Both the position numbers and the translations under genes were made by a program. Source: an uncultured Lachnospiraceae bacterium (GTDB lineage: Bacteria > Bacillota > Clostridia > Lachnospirales > Lachnospiraceae). Taken from it: DNA of 64,000 nucleotides. Within the stretch, counting starts at the first letter, position 1, and the number at the start of each line of letters is the position of its first letter. Under the pieces are notes generated by a model, which was given only the letters and a program-made list of their open reading frames with translations, ran no database searches and had not been told where the DNA came from. Positions 52,962-60,882 of the stretch are shown here, piece by piece. The DNA lies in NCBI GenBank assembly GCA_944381635.1, contig CALWLY010000002.1, positions 62,001-126,000 of the forward strand, given 5' to 3'.

Positions 52962-53582
52962 ATGTCACAAGGTAAGATTACTGCAAAACAGCAGGAAATT
53001 TTAGAATATATTAAAGATGAGATTTTAAAAAGAGGTTATCCGCCGGCTGTCCGTGAAATCTGTGAGGCAGTTCATTTAAAATCCACCTCTTCCGTACACT
53101 CTCATCTGGAAACCCTGGAGAAAAACGGATATATACGCAGAGATCCTACCAAACCCCGTGCCATTGAAATTTGCGATGACAGCTTCCAAATGGTTCGCAC
53201 TGAGATGGTGAGCCTTCCGGTTGTCGGTAATGTTGCTGCCGGTCAGCCGATTTTAGCAGAGTCCAATATTGAGAGTTATTTCCCTATTCCGGCTGAATGT
53301 GTTCCTGTGGGCGAGCCTTCTTTTATTTTGAAAGTCCGCGGTGATTCCATGATAAATGCCGGAATCTGTAACGGTGACCAGATCTTTGTTCAGAGCTGCG
53401 CCCAGGCCGAAAACGGTCAGATTGTTGTGGCACTTGTAGACGATTCCGCTACGGTAAAACGTTTTTATAAAGAGGACAGTTATATCCGCCTGCAGCCTGA
53501 AAATGATACCATGGATCCTATCATTGTTCCGGATTGCCAGATTGTGGGCCGTGTCTTCGCCGTATTCCGCATGTGTAAATAG
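52962..53582 (+). CDS. lexA: SOS repressor LexA
   Basis: A self-cleaving repressor of the DNA-damage response. In 206 residues the N-terminal winged helix ([38 protein letters not shown]) is followed by the cleavage site Ala-Gly in [10 protein letters not shown] and the S24 peptidase domain with the catalytic Ser in [10 protein letters not shown] and Lys in [10 protein letters not shown] use the ATG at 52962, 9 bases after GAGAGGAG; a TTG at 52956 is also in frame. Four LexA boxes lie upstream between it and yneA. Confidence 0.97.
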   Translation: MSQGKITAKQQEILEYIKDEILKRGYPPAVREICEAVHLKSTSSVHSHLETLEKNGYIRRDPTKPRAIEICDDSFQMVRTEMVSLPVVGNVAAGQPILAESNIESYFPIPAECVPVGEPSFILKVRGDSMINAGICNGDQIFVQSCAQAENGQIVVALVDDSATVKRFYKEDSYIRLQPENDTMDPIIVPDCQIVGRVFAVFRMCK

Positions 53583-53711
53583 TCCGCTGCTTTCATCCGA
53601 AATCTGCTTATAAAATTATGTATAAAAATGTGCGGCAGCGTATAATCTACATGACTACGATACATATGACTATGAGATATATGACATAGACAGCTTCGTC
53701 TCCTATGCACA

Positions 53712-53751
53712 AAAACAGGCAAATCCCCTCTTAAAAGGACTTGCCTGTTTT
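53712..53751. terminator. bidirectional terminator between lexA and rsfS
   Basis: AAAACAGGCAA (53712-53722) pairs perfectly with TTGCCTGTTTT (53741-53751), with T-rich sequence after it on both strands. The genes converge here. Confidence 0.88.
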
Positions 53752-53755
53752 CTTT

Positions 53756-53848
53756 TTGAATATTCCATTTTCTATCATATGAAAACAACCATATTGCTTG
53801 GCACAATCGCGCCCGGAACAAGTATGCACCTTGGCGCCCACTTGTTCC
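53756..53848 (-). repeat. possible decayed third copy of the three-hairpin repeat
   Basis: Right after the rsfS stop on the - strand lies a hairpin with the same AA loop as copy A: GGAACAAGT (53848-53840) with ACTTGTTCC (53823-53815), enclosing GGCGCC-AA-GGTGC. Then come GGGCGCGATTGTGCC and TTTTCATATGATAGAAAATG. These recall the GCGCGGTTGCCG and TTTTCATACCATAGGAAATG blocks of copy A. The third hairpin is lost. The match is weak. Confidence 0.35.
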
Positions 53849-54199
53849 TTAACGGAATTCTTCAACAGAAATCATTTTTCCGTCACGCCAGATGCGTTCC
53901 AGATCATAGAACAGACGATTTTCCTTGTCAAATACATGGACAATGATGTCGCCGTAATCCATAAGAATCCAGTTTGCACTATTGTATCCCTCGATCTGCT
54001 TCGGTACGAAACCGGCACGTCCCAGTTTTTCCTCCACATTATCAATCATAGCCTGAACCTGGCTTTTATTGTTTCCGCTTGCAATGATAAAATAATCTGC
54101 CAGCACAGATACTTCACTGATATCAATAATACTGATATCCTCAGCTTTTTTATCTTCCAGTGCTTCCACTGCCAGCTTTGTCATCTCTTTTGACTGCAT
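53849..54199 (-). CDS. rsfS: ribosome silencing factor RsfS
   Basis: The 116-residue Iojap/YbeB protein binds L14 on the 50S subunit and blocks subunit joining when nutrients are short. The sequence EDISIIDISEVSVLADYFIIASG and VPKQIEGYNSANWILMDYGDIIVHVF are diagnostic. The ATG at 54199 follows GAGAGGAA; an open extension upstream lacks a site. It lies 4 bases after yqeK and is the last gene of the obgE unit. Confidence 0.95.
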   Translation of the reverse strand: MQSKEMTKLAVEALEDKKAEDISIIDISEVSVLADYFIIASGNNKSQVQAMIDNVEEKLGRAGFVPKQIEGYNSANWILMDYGDIIVHVFDKENRLFYDLERIWRDGKMISVEEFR

Positions 54200-54203
54200 G
54201 TTT

Positions 54204-54833
54204 TCACTTCCTCTCTTCTTTTTCGTCAGCATCGGCAGACAGAGCGCTATCGCCCTCTTCTGCATTCATGCAATAATATTCATAAGTTTTTTGTGTCATT
54301 CTGTCGATTTCCATTTTTCCTGCATGTAGATAATCCAGAGTATCTTTTAAAATCCATAGCAGTGCTTTGTCCAGATCCTGAAATGCCAGTTTTCGAATGG
54401 CATCCAGATTAGGCGCCTGATTTCTGTTTGGCTCAATATAATCGGCAACAAAAACTATTTTTTCAAGCCATGTCATATCCGGACGTCCGGTAGTATGCCA
54501 CAGCACTGCGCTGATTACTTCCTGGTCCGTCACGCCGTATTTTTGCATAGCCAGAAAGCTGCCTACTTTGGCATGCAGCAAAAACGGATTCTTCTGCTCA
54601 GCTTCGTTGATGCTGATGTTGTGTTTCTCACAGATACTGATTCGTTTTTCATTGGACAGGCATTTTGCACAGTCGTGTAACAGTCCTGCCAAAAGCGCTT
54701 TATCTCTGTCTTTTCCATAACACATGGCAAGGGCTGCAGCTGTATAGGCTACACCAAGGGTGTGCTCATATCGCTTTGCATCCAGTTCCTTTTCCATGGC
54801 TTTCCTTATTTTGCGGACATCAGATTCTTTCAC
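54204..54833 (-). CDS. yqeK: YqeK-type HD-domain Ap4A hydrolase
   Basis: A symmetrical diadenosine tetraphosphatase of the HD superfamily, which lowers Ap4A. The 209 residues show RYEHTLGVAYTAAALA, GLLHDCAKCLSNE (HD), HNPFLLHAKV-like NPFLLHAKVGSFLA and LWHTTGRPDMTWLEK. I choose the GTG at 54833 with GAGAGG 8 bases upstream; a TTG at 54890 would overlap nadD by 29 bases. The nadD-yqeK-rsfS order is standard in Firmicutes. Confidence 0.92.
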   Translation of the reverse strand: MKESDVRKIRKAMEKELDAKRYEHTLGVAYTAAALAMCYGKDRDKALLAGLLHDCAKCLSNEKRISICEKHNISINEAEQKNPFLLHAKVGSFLAMQKYGVTDQEVISAVLWHTTGRPDMTWLEKIVFVADYIEPNRNQAPNLDAIRKLAFQDLDKALLWILKDTLDYLHAGKMEIDRMTQKTYEYYCMNAEEGDSALSADADEKEERK

Positions 54834-54861
54834 CTGATTCACCTCTCCTCTGCTTTGCCCT

Positions 54862-55467
54862 CTAACTCCGATACAGGTCGTTTTCCTCAATAAATTTTCG
54901 TACAGGCTCCTGTACCAGATAACGAATAGACTGATTTTCTTTTCGTTTCCTGCGGATTATAGTTGATGAAATTTGTACGTTCCCTGCATGCAGCAGACGA
55001 ATATCCGCACCATATTTCTGATGCAGATATAAAATTTGAGCTTTCAGCTCCTGCTGTCTGAAATCATCTCTCACCGCTGCAAGAATGACTGCCTGACCAA
55101 AGATCAGCTCCGGATGTTTCCAGGTTTCCATCGTAAAAAGAGTATCCGCTCCAATAATATAGTAAAAAACGGTATCCGGACTGATACGACGAAGCTCTGC
55201 GAGGGTTTCGTACGTATAAGAATTTCCCTCCCGCTCTATTTCCATATTTGTCATGGAAAAATACGGATTGTCTGCAATCGCCAGGGAAACCATTCTGCTC
55301 CTGAGCTTTCCCGGAAGAATTTCTGACTGGTTTTTCATATAAGAACATCCGCTTGGTATAAACAGTACGTTTTCCAGTCCAAATTCATCTCTGGCCGTTT
55401 CTGCCAAAAGCAGATGACCGTTGTGAATCGGATTAAAAGTTCCTCCGAGAATACCGGTTTTTTTCAT
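54862..55467 (-). CDS. nadD: nicotinate-nucleotide adenylyltransferase
   Basis: Adenylates nicotinate mononucleotide in NAD synthesis. The 201 residues hold GILGGTFNPIHNGHLLLAE with the HxGH nucleotide motif and the C-terminal ISSTIIRRKR (the STxxR signature), plus YIIGADTLFTMETWKHPE. The ATG at 55467 is preceded by GGAAGGTGGG; a GTG at 55479 is too close to that site. It follows yhbY by 41 bases. Confidence 0.95.
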   Translation of the reverse strand: MKKTGILGGTFNPIHNGHLLLAETARDEFGLENVLFIPSGCSYMKNQSEILPGKLRSRMVSLAIADNPYFSMTNMEIEREGNSYTYETLAELRRISPDTVFYYIIGADTLFTMETWKHPELIFGQAVILAAVRDDFRQQELKAQILYLHQKYGADIRLLHAGNVQISSTIIRRKRKENQSIRYLVQEPVRKFIEENDLYRS

Positions 55468-55508
55468 AACCAGTCCCACCTTCCATTTCCTGCATCCTCT
55501 ATTTCCGA

Positions 55509-55805
55509 TTACTTAGGAAGTTCAATTTTTTTATGCTCTTTATTCTCTTTATAAAGAACAATTTTCTTACCGATCACATGAACCACCTGAGAACGTGTTC
55601 TCTCTGCCAGCGTAGCTGCAATGGCATTGGGATCATCAAAGCAGTTCTTTAATACAGCAATTTTGATCAGCTCTCTTCTGTTAAAAGCCTCAGCAACCGC
55701 TTCTGTCACCTCCGGCGTAATGCTGGATTTTCCAATCTGAAAAATAGGTTCCATCGTACTTGCCAGACTTTTCAAATAAGCTCTCTGTTTACTTGTCAGT
55801 GCCAT
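55509..55805 (-). CDS. yhbY: CRM-domain ribosome assembly protein YhbY
   Basis: A 98-residue RNA-binding protein (CRS1/YhbY fold) associated with the 50S precursor. LTSKQRAYLKSLASTMEPIFQIGKSSITPEV and LIKIAVLKNCFDD are typical, broken here across two strands of the fold. The start codon is 11 bases after the obgE stop, with GGAGG upstream. Confidence 0.94.
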   Translation of the reverse strand: MALTSKQRAYLKSLASTMEPIFQIGKSSITPEVTEAVAEAFNRRELIKIAVLKNCFDDPNAIAATLAERTRSQVVHVIGKKIVLYKENKEHKKIELPK

Positions 55806-55816
55806 AATCTCCTCCG

Positions 55817-57106
55817 TTATTTATAGTAATCAAAAGAAAGTCCATACATACGCACCGTATCGCCTTCTTCGATGCCAAGTTCCTCAAGTTTATCCAAAAT
55901 ACCTGTATCCTTCAGGAAATTCTGGAAGAAGCGGAATCCTTTTTCAGATTCCAGATTTGTATAACCAAGCATTTTTTCGATACGAGGACCTTCCACCACG
56001 TACTCATCTTCCTCTTCATCATAAGTTACGGTAAACGGTTCGTCTGAATATCCCTTCATAAATTCAGGGAAGTATTCCTGCTCGAATACCACCGGCTTTT
56101 CATCCAGCTGGCTTAACATTCCGCTTACATAATAAAGCAGCTCCTTCAGTCCTTTTCCGCTGACAGCAGAAATCGGAAATACTTTGACGCCTTTCGGCTC
56201 AAATTCCGCACGGATTTTTTCTACCGGGTCTTCATCCCCTTCGTAGATAGCGTCAATCTTGTTTGCCGCTATTACCTGAGGGCGGGCAGCAATCTCTTCA
56301 TTATAATTCTGCAGTTCCTGATTGATGGCATAAATGTCCGCAATCGGATCTCTTCCTTCTGTTCCGGCAGCATCTACCATATGGATGATCACTTTTGTGC
56401 GTTCAATATGACGCAAAAACTCATGACCCAGTCCCACTCCCTCAGAAGCTCCTTCGATCAATCCCGGAATATCCGCAATGACAAAGCCTTTACCGTCATC
56501 CAGATCCACAACTCCCAGGTTGGGGTTGATGGTTGTGAAATGATAATTTGCAATCTTCGGTTTTGCATTTGTCACACGGGATAAAAGAGTGGATTTCCCT
56601 ACATTGGGAAAGCCTACCAATCCTACGTCTGCGATAACTTTCAGCTCCAGCTGAAGCATCAGTTCCTGTGCCGGCTGACCAGGCTGAGCATATTTGGGCG
56701 CCTGCATGGTGCTGGTAGCATAATGCTGGTTTCCGTTTCCGCCTTTACCGCCTTTTAAAAGAACCACTCTGCGGTTTTCACCGGACATATCGGTAATGAC
56801 CTTACCGCTTTCCGCTTCTTTGATTACCGTTCCTTCCGGAACTTTGATTATAATATCTTTTCCATCCTTGCCGCGGCAGTTTTTCTTGCCGCCTTCTTCG
56901 CCGTCACCGGCTTTATATTTTCGGATATGACGGAAATCTGTCAGAGTATTGAGTCCCTCATCAATCTGAAAGATTACGTCGCCGCCATGTCCGCCGTCGC
57001 CGCCGTCCGGACCGCCATTGGGTACATATTTTTCTCTTCGGAAAGATACATGGCCATCGCCGCCCTTTCCGCTTCTGACATAAATTTTCGCTCTATCTGC
57101 AAACAT
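55817..57106 (-). CDS. obgE: GTPase Obg/CgtA
   Basis: A ribosome-associated GTPase for 50S assembly and stress signalling. The 429 residues hold the Gly-rich Obg fold (1-158; GKGGDGHVSFRREKYVPNGG, GGHGGDVIF), the G domain (G1 GFPNVGKST, G3 DIPGLIEGA, G4 ANKID) and the C-terminal OCT domain (about 350-429), present in Gram-positive members. Upstream on the same strand are rplU-prp-rpmA, but a strong terminator (57210-57253) separates them. Confidence 0.96.
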   Translation of the reverse strand: MFADRAKIYVRSGKGGDGHVSFRREKYVPNGGPDGGDGGHGGDVIFQIDEGLNTLTDFRHIRKYKAGDGEEGGKKNCRGKDGKDIIIKVPEGTVIKEAESGKVITDMSGENRRVVLLKGGKGGNGNQHYATSTMQAPKYAQPGQPAQELMLQLELKVIADVGLVGFPNVGKSTLLSRVTNAKPKIANYHFTTINPNLGVVDLDDGKGFVIADIPGLIEGASEGVGLGHEFLRHIERTKVIIHMVDAAGTEGRDPIADIYAINQELQNYNEEIAARPQVIAANKIDAIYEGDEDPVEKIRAEFEPKGVKVFPISAVSGKGLKELLYYVSGMLSQLDEKPVVFEQEYFPEFMKGYSDEPFTVTYDEEEDEYVVEGPRIEKMLGYTNLESEKGFRFFQNFLKDTGILDKLEELGIEEGDTVRMYGLSFDYYK

Positions 57107-57209
57107 CTCTTGTCTCCATTCTTTGAGGCTGTTTCCGCCCTTCTTCTGAGAAAAGAAAAAGTGCCGTTTTCAAACTTCTGACAGCAGCTTTTCTTTTCCC
57201 AGAAAATCA

Positions 57210-57253
57210 GACGGAAAAGAAAAGGGCTTCAAACAGGAATCTGTTTGAAGCCC
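57210..57253 (-). terminator. terminator between rpmA and obgE
   Basis: On the - strand GGGCTTCAAACAG (57253-57241) pairs perfectly with CTGTTTGAAGCCC (57236-57224), followed by TTTTCTTTTCC. It lies 14 bases after the rpmA stop. Confidence 0.92.
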
Positions 57254-57266
57254 GGTAACAACGTAC

Positions 57267-57551
57267 TTACTGTTCTACAGGATATACGGAAGCCTGTTTT
57301 TTATCTCTTCCTTTTCTTTCGAATCTCAGAACACCGTCTACTTTAGCAAATAATGTATCATCTCCGCCGATGCCTACATTCACACCGGGATGGATTTTTG
57401 TTCCACGCTGTCTGTATAAGATATTGCCTGCTTTTACAAACTGACCATCAGCTCTTTTCGCACCTAATCTCTTAGATTCGGAATCTCTGCCGTTCTTGGT
57501 AGAACCAACACCTTTTTTATGAGCGAAAAATTGAAGGTTCATATTTAACAT
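57267..57551 (-). CDS. rpmA: 50S ribosomal protein L27 with cleavable N-terminal extension
   Basis: A 94-residue L27. The N-terminus [16 protein letters not shown] contains the NLQFF motif after which Prp cuts, exposing the mature AHKKG that reaches the peptidyl-transferase centre. The rest ([27 protein letters not shown]) is standard. The ATG at 57551 has GAGGAGG 9 bases upstream. It starts 4 bases after the prp stop, the enzyme that processes it. Confidence 0.97.
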   Translation of the reverse strand: MLNMNLQFFAHKKGVGSTKNGRDSESKRLGAKRADGQFVKAGNILYRQRGTKIHPGVNVGIGGDDTLFAKVDGVLRFERKGRDKKQASVYPVEQ

Positions 57552-57555
57552 GGGT

Positions 57556-57885
57556 CTACACCTCCTCGAATTTAAGTCTCACATACTTTCTGCCATATTG
57601 GGCAGCAATGTTCTTCAGACTGGATACATACGCATCCATGAAAAGAATTGTCTTTTCATTGGCAGGAGCAGAAAAAGAAACATCTAAAACGCCATCTTCT
57701 TCATTTGATATCACATTCATCTTCTGTCCAGCCTGCGCTTCCATCGCATTCACTGTGTGAATGGAAAGAACCGAAAGAGCTGCACATACGATATCTTCTC
57801 CGGCCTGTGCGTATCCGGCATGTCCGGTACACGTAAAACCGAGATAATCTCCTGCTTTTGTCTGTCTAATTAAAATGGTAGTCAT
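57556..57885 (-). CDS. prp: ribosomal-processing cysteine protease Prp
   Basis: A 109-residue cysteine protease that removes the L27 extension. The catalytic pair is His22 in [10 protein letters not shown] and Cys34 in [11 protein letters not shown]. It lies between rplU and rpmA, the invariant order where L27 is extended. No good ribosome site precedes the ATG at 57885, which lies 6 bases after the rplU stop, so translation is probably coupled and low relative to the ribosomal proteins. Confidence 0.95.
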   Translation of the reverse strand: MTTILIRQTKAGDYLGFTCTGHAGYAQAGEDIVCAALSVLSIHTVNAMEAQAGQKMNVISNEEDGVLDVSFSAPANEKTILFMDAYVSSLKNIAAQYGRKYVRLKFEEV

Positions 57886-57891
57886 TGCATA

Positions 57892-58197
57892 TTAACCGTT
57901 AATTTTTTCAATTTTAACCTGTGTGTATGCTTGTCTGTGACCATTTTTCTTGTGGTAACCGGATTTTCTTTTATATTTGTAAACGATAACTTTTTTGCCT
58001 TTTCCTTCGCCAACTACTGTAGCTGTAACAGTTGCACCTGCTACGTCAGCGCCAACTTTCAGGCCGTCATTGCTTACTGCGATTACCTGGTCAAATGTAA
58101 CAGTCTCACCAGCTGCTGCGTTCAGTTTTTCAACTTTTAATACATCGCCTTCAGCTACTTTGTACTGTTTTCCACCTGTTGCAATAATTGCGTACAT
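57892..58197 (-). CDS. rplU: 50S ribosomal protein L21
   Basis: A 101-residue 23S rRNA-binding protein. [39 protein letters not shown] and [11 protein letters not shown] are standard. AGGAGG lies 7 bases before the ATG. It is the first gene behind the promoter at 58297-58325 and the leader at 58198-58290. Confidence 0.97.
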   Translation of the reverse strand: MYAIIATGGKQYKVAEGDVLKVEKLNAAAGETVTFDQVIAVSNDGLKVGADVAGATVTATVVGEGKGKKVIVYKYKRKSGYHKKNGHRQAYTQVKIEKING

Positions 58198-58290
58198 AGG
58201 GACACCTCCTATTTTACCGTTAATTCTAACGTTACTCGCTAACTTTGGTGGCGCATCCTGTGCGCACTTATACCTCGTTATGCGGCATAC
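58198..58290 (-). ncRNA. L21 leader (ribosomal protein autoregulatory 5' region)
   Basis: The roughly 90 bases between the promoter and rplU hold CGAGGTATAAGTGCGC followed by a hairpin (GTGCGCA-CAGG-ATGCGCCAC) and an ACCAA segment, as I recall for the Firmicutes L21 leader. A match to the Rfam model was not run. Confidence 0.65.
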
Positions 58291-58296
58291 TCATGT

Positions 58297-58325
58297 ATCA
58301 TAACAGCAGTTTTTTCATTTGTCAA
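58297..58325 (-). promoter_or_regulatory. promoter of rplU-prp-rpmA
   Basis: On the - strand TTGACA (58325-58320), a 17-base spacer and TATGAT (58302-58297), one base from full consensus. Confidence 0.9.
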
Positions 58326-58406
58326 TAAGAATTGAAACATTTTTTATAAAAAATTCGAGCAAAAATATTTTGACCATGATACCTGTGGATTTCTTCACAC
58401 AATGAG

Positions 58407-58964
58407 CTAGAAGACCTGTCCTTTCGCGAAAAAATAGGCCATGATCTGCGAACGGGAACTGAACTGTTCTGTTTTCAAAAGCTCTCTTACCTGTTTTCTT
58501 GTATAAAAGGCGGGCTTGATTTCTTCATTTTCTGATGTATGATCCTCCAGCTCGCCTTCCGCTTCCACAAAAGCAATCCACGTCTGGGTATCGGAGAAAC
58601 CAACCGCTGAATAGGAAGGAGGCAGCAGTTCCAGAATCTTTTTTACCTTGAGTCCGGTTTCTTCGTAGAGTTCTCTGCCAATGCACTCCTCTATGGTCTC
58701 ACCTTCCTCCATCATGCCCGCACACAGATTAAAAATAGCCCGGTTTATACTCATGCGGAATTCTTTTAACAGAAGGATTTTCCCTTCCTTATAAGCCACT
58801 ATGGAAACGCCGCTCACATTTTCCCCGATATCTTTCGGAGATGTCAGTTCCTTGCGGCTGACCAGTTCAAATTTCTTTTCTCTGCCGGCTTTATTCAGGT
58901 AGGTAAGTTCATAGTTTCTCAGATATTTCCCGCCGTATACCTTTTCCATTTTCAAAAGTTTCAT
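58407..58964 (-). CDS. Nudix hydrolase (ADP-ribose pyrophosphatase-like)
   Basis: A 185-residue Nudix enzyme. The Nudix box is complete: G-x5-E in GMMEEGE, then RELYEETGL. N-terminal strands and the PPSYSAVGFSDTQTWI segment suggest an ADP-sugar pyrophosphatase. The substrate is inferred. The start overlaps the RNase G/E stop in an ATGA, so it is the last gene of the five-gene operon beginning at 63180. Confidence 0.87.
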   Translation of the reverse strand: MKLLKMEKVYGGKYLRNYELTYLNKAGREKKFELVSRKELTSPKDIGENVSGVSIVAYKEGKILLLKEFRMSINRAIFNLCAGMMEEGETIEECIGRELYEETGLKVKKILELLPPSYSAVGFSDTQTWIAFVEAEGELEDHTSENEEIKPAFYTRKQVRELLKTEQFSSRSQIMAYFFAKGQVF

Positions 58965-60181
58965 GCCAGCTGCTCCTTTAATGTCTTACGGATCTTTTTC
59001 CTTGTAACCTCTACCAGTCCAAGAGGCGTCATATCTACAACGGCGGACGGCACCGAATCCTTTTTCAATTCCATTTTCAGGCGATTCATGACCCCATCCC
59101 TGTCTTCGGCCCGGTCCATATTGATAAAATCAATAATAATAATACCGGAAATATTCCGAAGTCTCAGCTGTCTGGCAATCTCCACAGCCGCCTCGTCGTT
59201 GATCATGCGAAACGTGTCCTGTATGCTTTTTTTCCCGCTGTATTTTCCGGTGTTTACATCGATCACCGTCAAAGCTTCCGTAGGTTCGATGACAAGATAA
59301 CCACCGGACTTTAACCAGACTTTTTCCGACAGAGCTTCTTTTACTTTGGATTCCAGCCCATACAGGGCGCTCATGCTCAGCCTTGAATCCTCATACAGCT
59401 GTACTTTTTTTACTTCCTCCGGATACGACGCGCCAAAAAACTCCTGTATCTGTCTGAAAAGTTCCGGGTCATCTGTGAGAATACTGTCATACTGACTCTC
59501 GTAGGTATCCCGGATTTCTGTAAGATACGCTTCCGGCTGTCTTAACAGGCAGGAAAAACAGCTTCTGTATTTTCCCTTGTTCAAAACTTCCTGAGCGGCG
59601 TTCTGCAGCTTTAAAACTTCCTCTTTAATCAGTAAAAAATCCGTTTCATTTCCGGCGTTTGTTCTTATGACCGCAGAAACGGGAACCGGTTCCCCGGATG
59701 GGTTGGAAAGAAATAGATTTTCTTTCAACCCTGCCTGTTTAAAATAGGCAGACAAATCCTTTTTTGTCTGTTCGGGCAGCTTTCTGGAAAAATGAATCCC
59801 GCTTCCATCAAGAGCCAGAACCGCATATTTCCCGGAAAAGGAAAGGTGACAGCTTACCACCGGTTCCTTGCTCTTTACCGCCTCCCGTTTCACCTGTACC
59901 AGAAGTTCATCTCCCTCAAGAAGTCTGCCGTCGTAACTGCGGTTTAGCAGCGCCAGAGGCAAAAATTCATCCATGGGCAAAAAGCAAAGCTGTCTGTTTT
60001 CAATTTCCACGAAAGCGGCCTGAATGTTTTTCACAACATTTTTGACTTTGGCCACATAAATGTTTCCGAGAAGGGTTGCTCCCTCTTTGTAGACATTGAT
60101 TTCAGTCAGCAGATCATTTTGCATCAGCATGGTCCAGATCCTGCTGTCTTTTTTCTGGATCAATAATCTGGACGAACTCAA
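58961..60181 (-). CDS. rng: ribonuclease G/E, short form
   Basis: A 406-residue endoribonuclease. The S1-like part (YVAKVKNVVKNIQAAFVEIE) is followed by the RNase E/G catalytic region with the metal aspartates in IIIIDFINM and the C-terminal MTPLGLVEVTRKK. It stops there, just before the CPxC zinc-link of E. coli RNase G. I start at the TTG at 60181, 7 bases after AGGAG and overlapping the previous stop as TTGA; a TTG at 60199 lacks a site. It is the fourth gene of the operon. Confidence 0.88.
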   Translation of the reverse strand: MSSSRLLIQKKDSRIWTMLMQNDLLTEINVYKEGATLLGNIYVAKVKNVVKNIQAAFVEIENRQLCFLPMDEFLPLALLNRSYDGRLLEGDELLVQVKREAVKSKEPVVSCHLSFSGKYAVLALDGSGIHFSRKLPEQTKKDLSAYFKQAGLKENLFLSNPSGEPVPVSAVIRTNAGNETDFLLIKEEVLKLQNAAQEVLNKGKYRSCFSCLLRQPEAYLTEIRDTYESQYDSILTDDPELFRQIQEFFGASYPEEVKKVQLYEDSRLSMSALYGLESKVKEALSEKVWLKSGGYLVIEPTEALTVIDVNTGKYSGKKSIQDTFRMINDEAAVEIARQLRLRNISGIIIIDFINMDRAEDRDGVMNRLKMELKKDSVPSAVVDMTPLGLVEVTRKKIRKTLKEQLA

Positions 60182-60882
60182 AATTCTTCTCCTATCCAAT
60201 CAAGGGGCTCAAACACCGGTTCTTCCGCCGTTCCGGCATTCAGATAGGTTTCAAGCCTGGTTGTCTGAAGTTCAAAAGGTTCTGTCTTAATACCTGCATA
60301 TGCAAAGAAAGCATCGGTTACAAACGAAGGTTTGATGTTTCCTGCACTGCTTGCATCCACTTTCATAACGATAGCGCCTTCCTCGTCAATGAAAAGTTCA
60401 TAAATTCCGGGACGTATATTTACCTGCATAGTGCTTCTTTTTGTCTCTTTTGTGATCATAATTTCGGAACGGGCAAAAAATTCTGCCAGCTTCTCCTCAT
60501 ATCCCCGAAAACTTTTCTCAGGATTTTTGTATGCCACCTGGTAAGACGCCGCTGCCACAGAAGCCATGGCGTTCCCGGCCTTTTGAGGAAGTGCTTTTAC
60601 GCTTAACACTTCGATTCCTTCCACACATACACTCTGAAGACGTTTCAGCATATCTTCGCTTCCCTGATGGGAACGGATCTCCACATCCAGATATTCTCCA
60701 AAAGAGCACAATCCCACTCCGAGAGGCGCTGCAAAGCTCATGATCTGATGAGGGCTGAAGCCTTCGCTGTAAGCCACATCAATTTCAGCTCTTCGAATCG
60801 CTTTCTGGAAAAAACGCATCACATCCAAATGTCCGATAAAACGGAGTGCTCCATATTTTGCAAATTTAATTCGTACTTTCAT
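60178..60882 (-). CDS. TIGR03936-family radical-SAM-linked protein (DUF2344)
   Basis: A 234-residue protein. MKVRIKFAKYGALRFIGHLD and AYSEGFSPHQIMSFAAPLGVG mark the DUF2344/TIGR03936 family, which is fused to or adjacent to TIGR03960 radical-SAM proteins across Firmicutes and other phyla. It has no cluster cysteines of its own. The role is unknown; a part in RNA modification is a guess from the neighbouring RNase G/E and L21-L27 genes. The ATG at 60882 has AAAGGAG; it overlaps both neighbours. Confidence 0.9.
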   Translation of the reverse strand: MKVRIKFAKYGALRFIGHLDVMRFFQKAIRRAEIDVAYSEGFSPHQIMSFAAPLGVGLCSFGEYLDVEIRSHQGSEDMLKRLQSVCVEGIEVLSVKALPQKAGNAMASVAAASYQVAYKNPEKSFRGYEEKLAEFFARSEIMITKETKRSTMQVNIRPGIYELFIDEEGAIVMKVDASSAGNIKPSFVTDAFFAYAGIKTEPFELQTTRLETYLNAGTAEEPVFEPLDWIGEEF

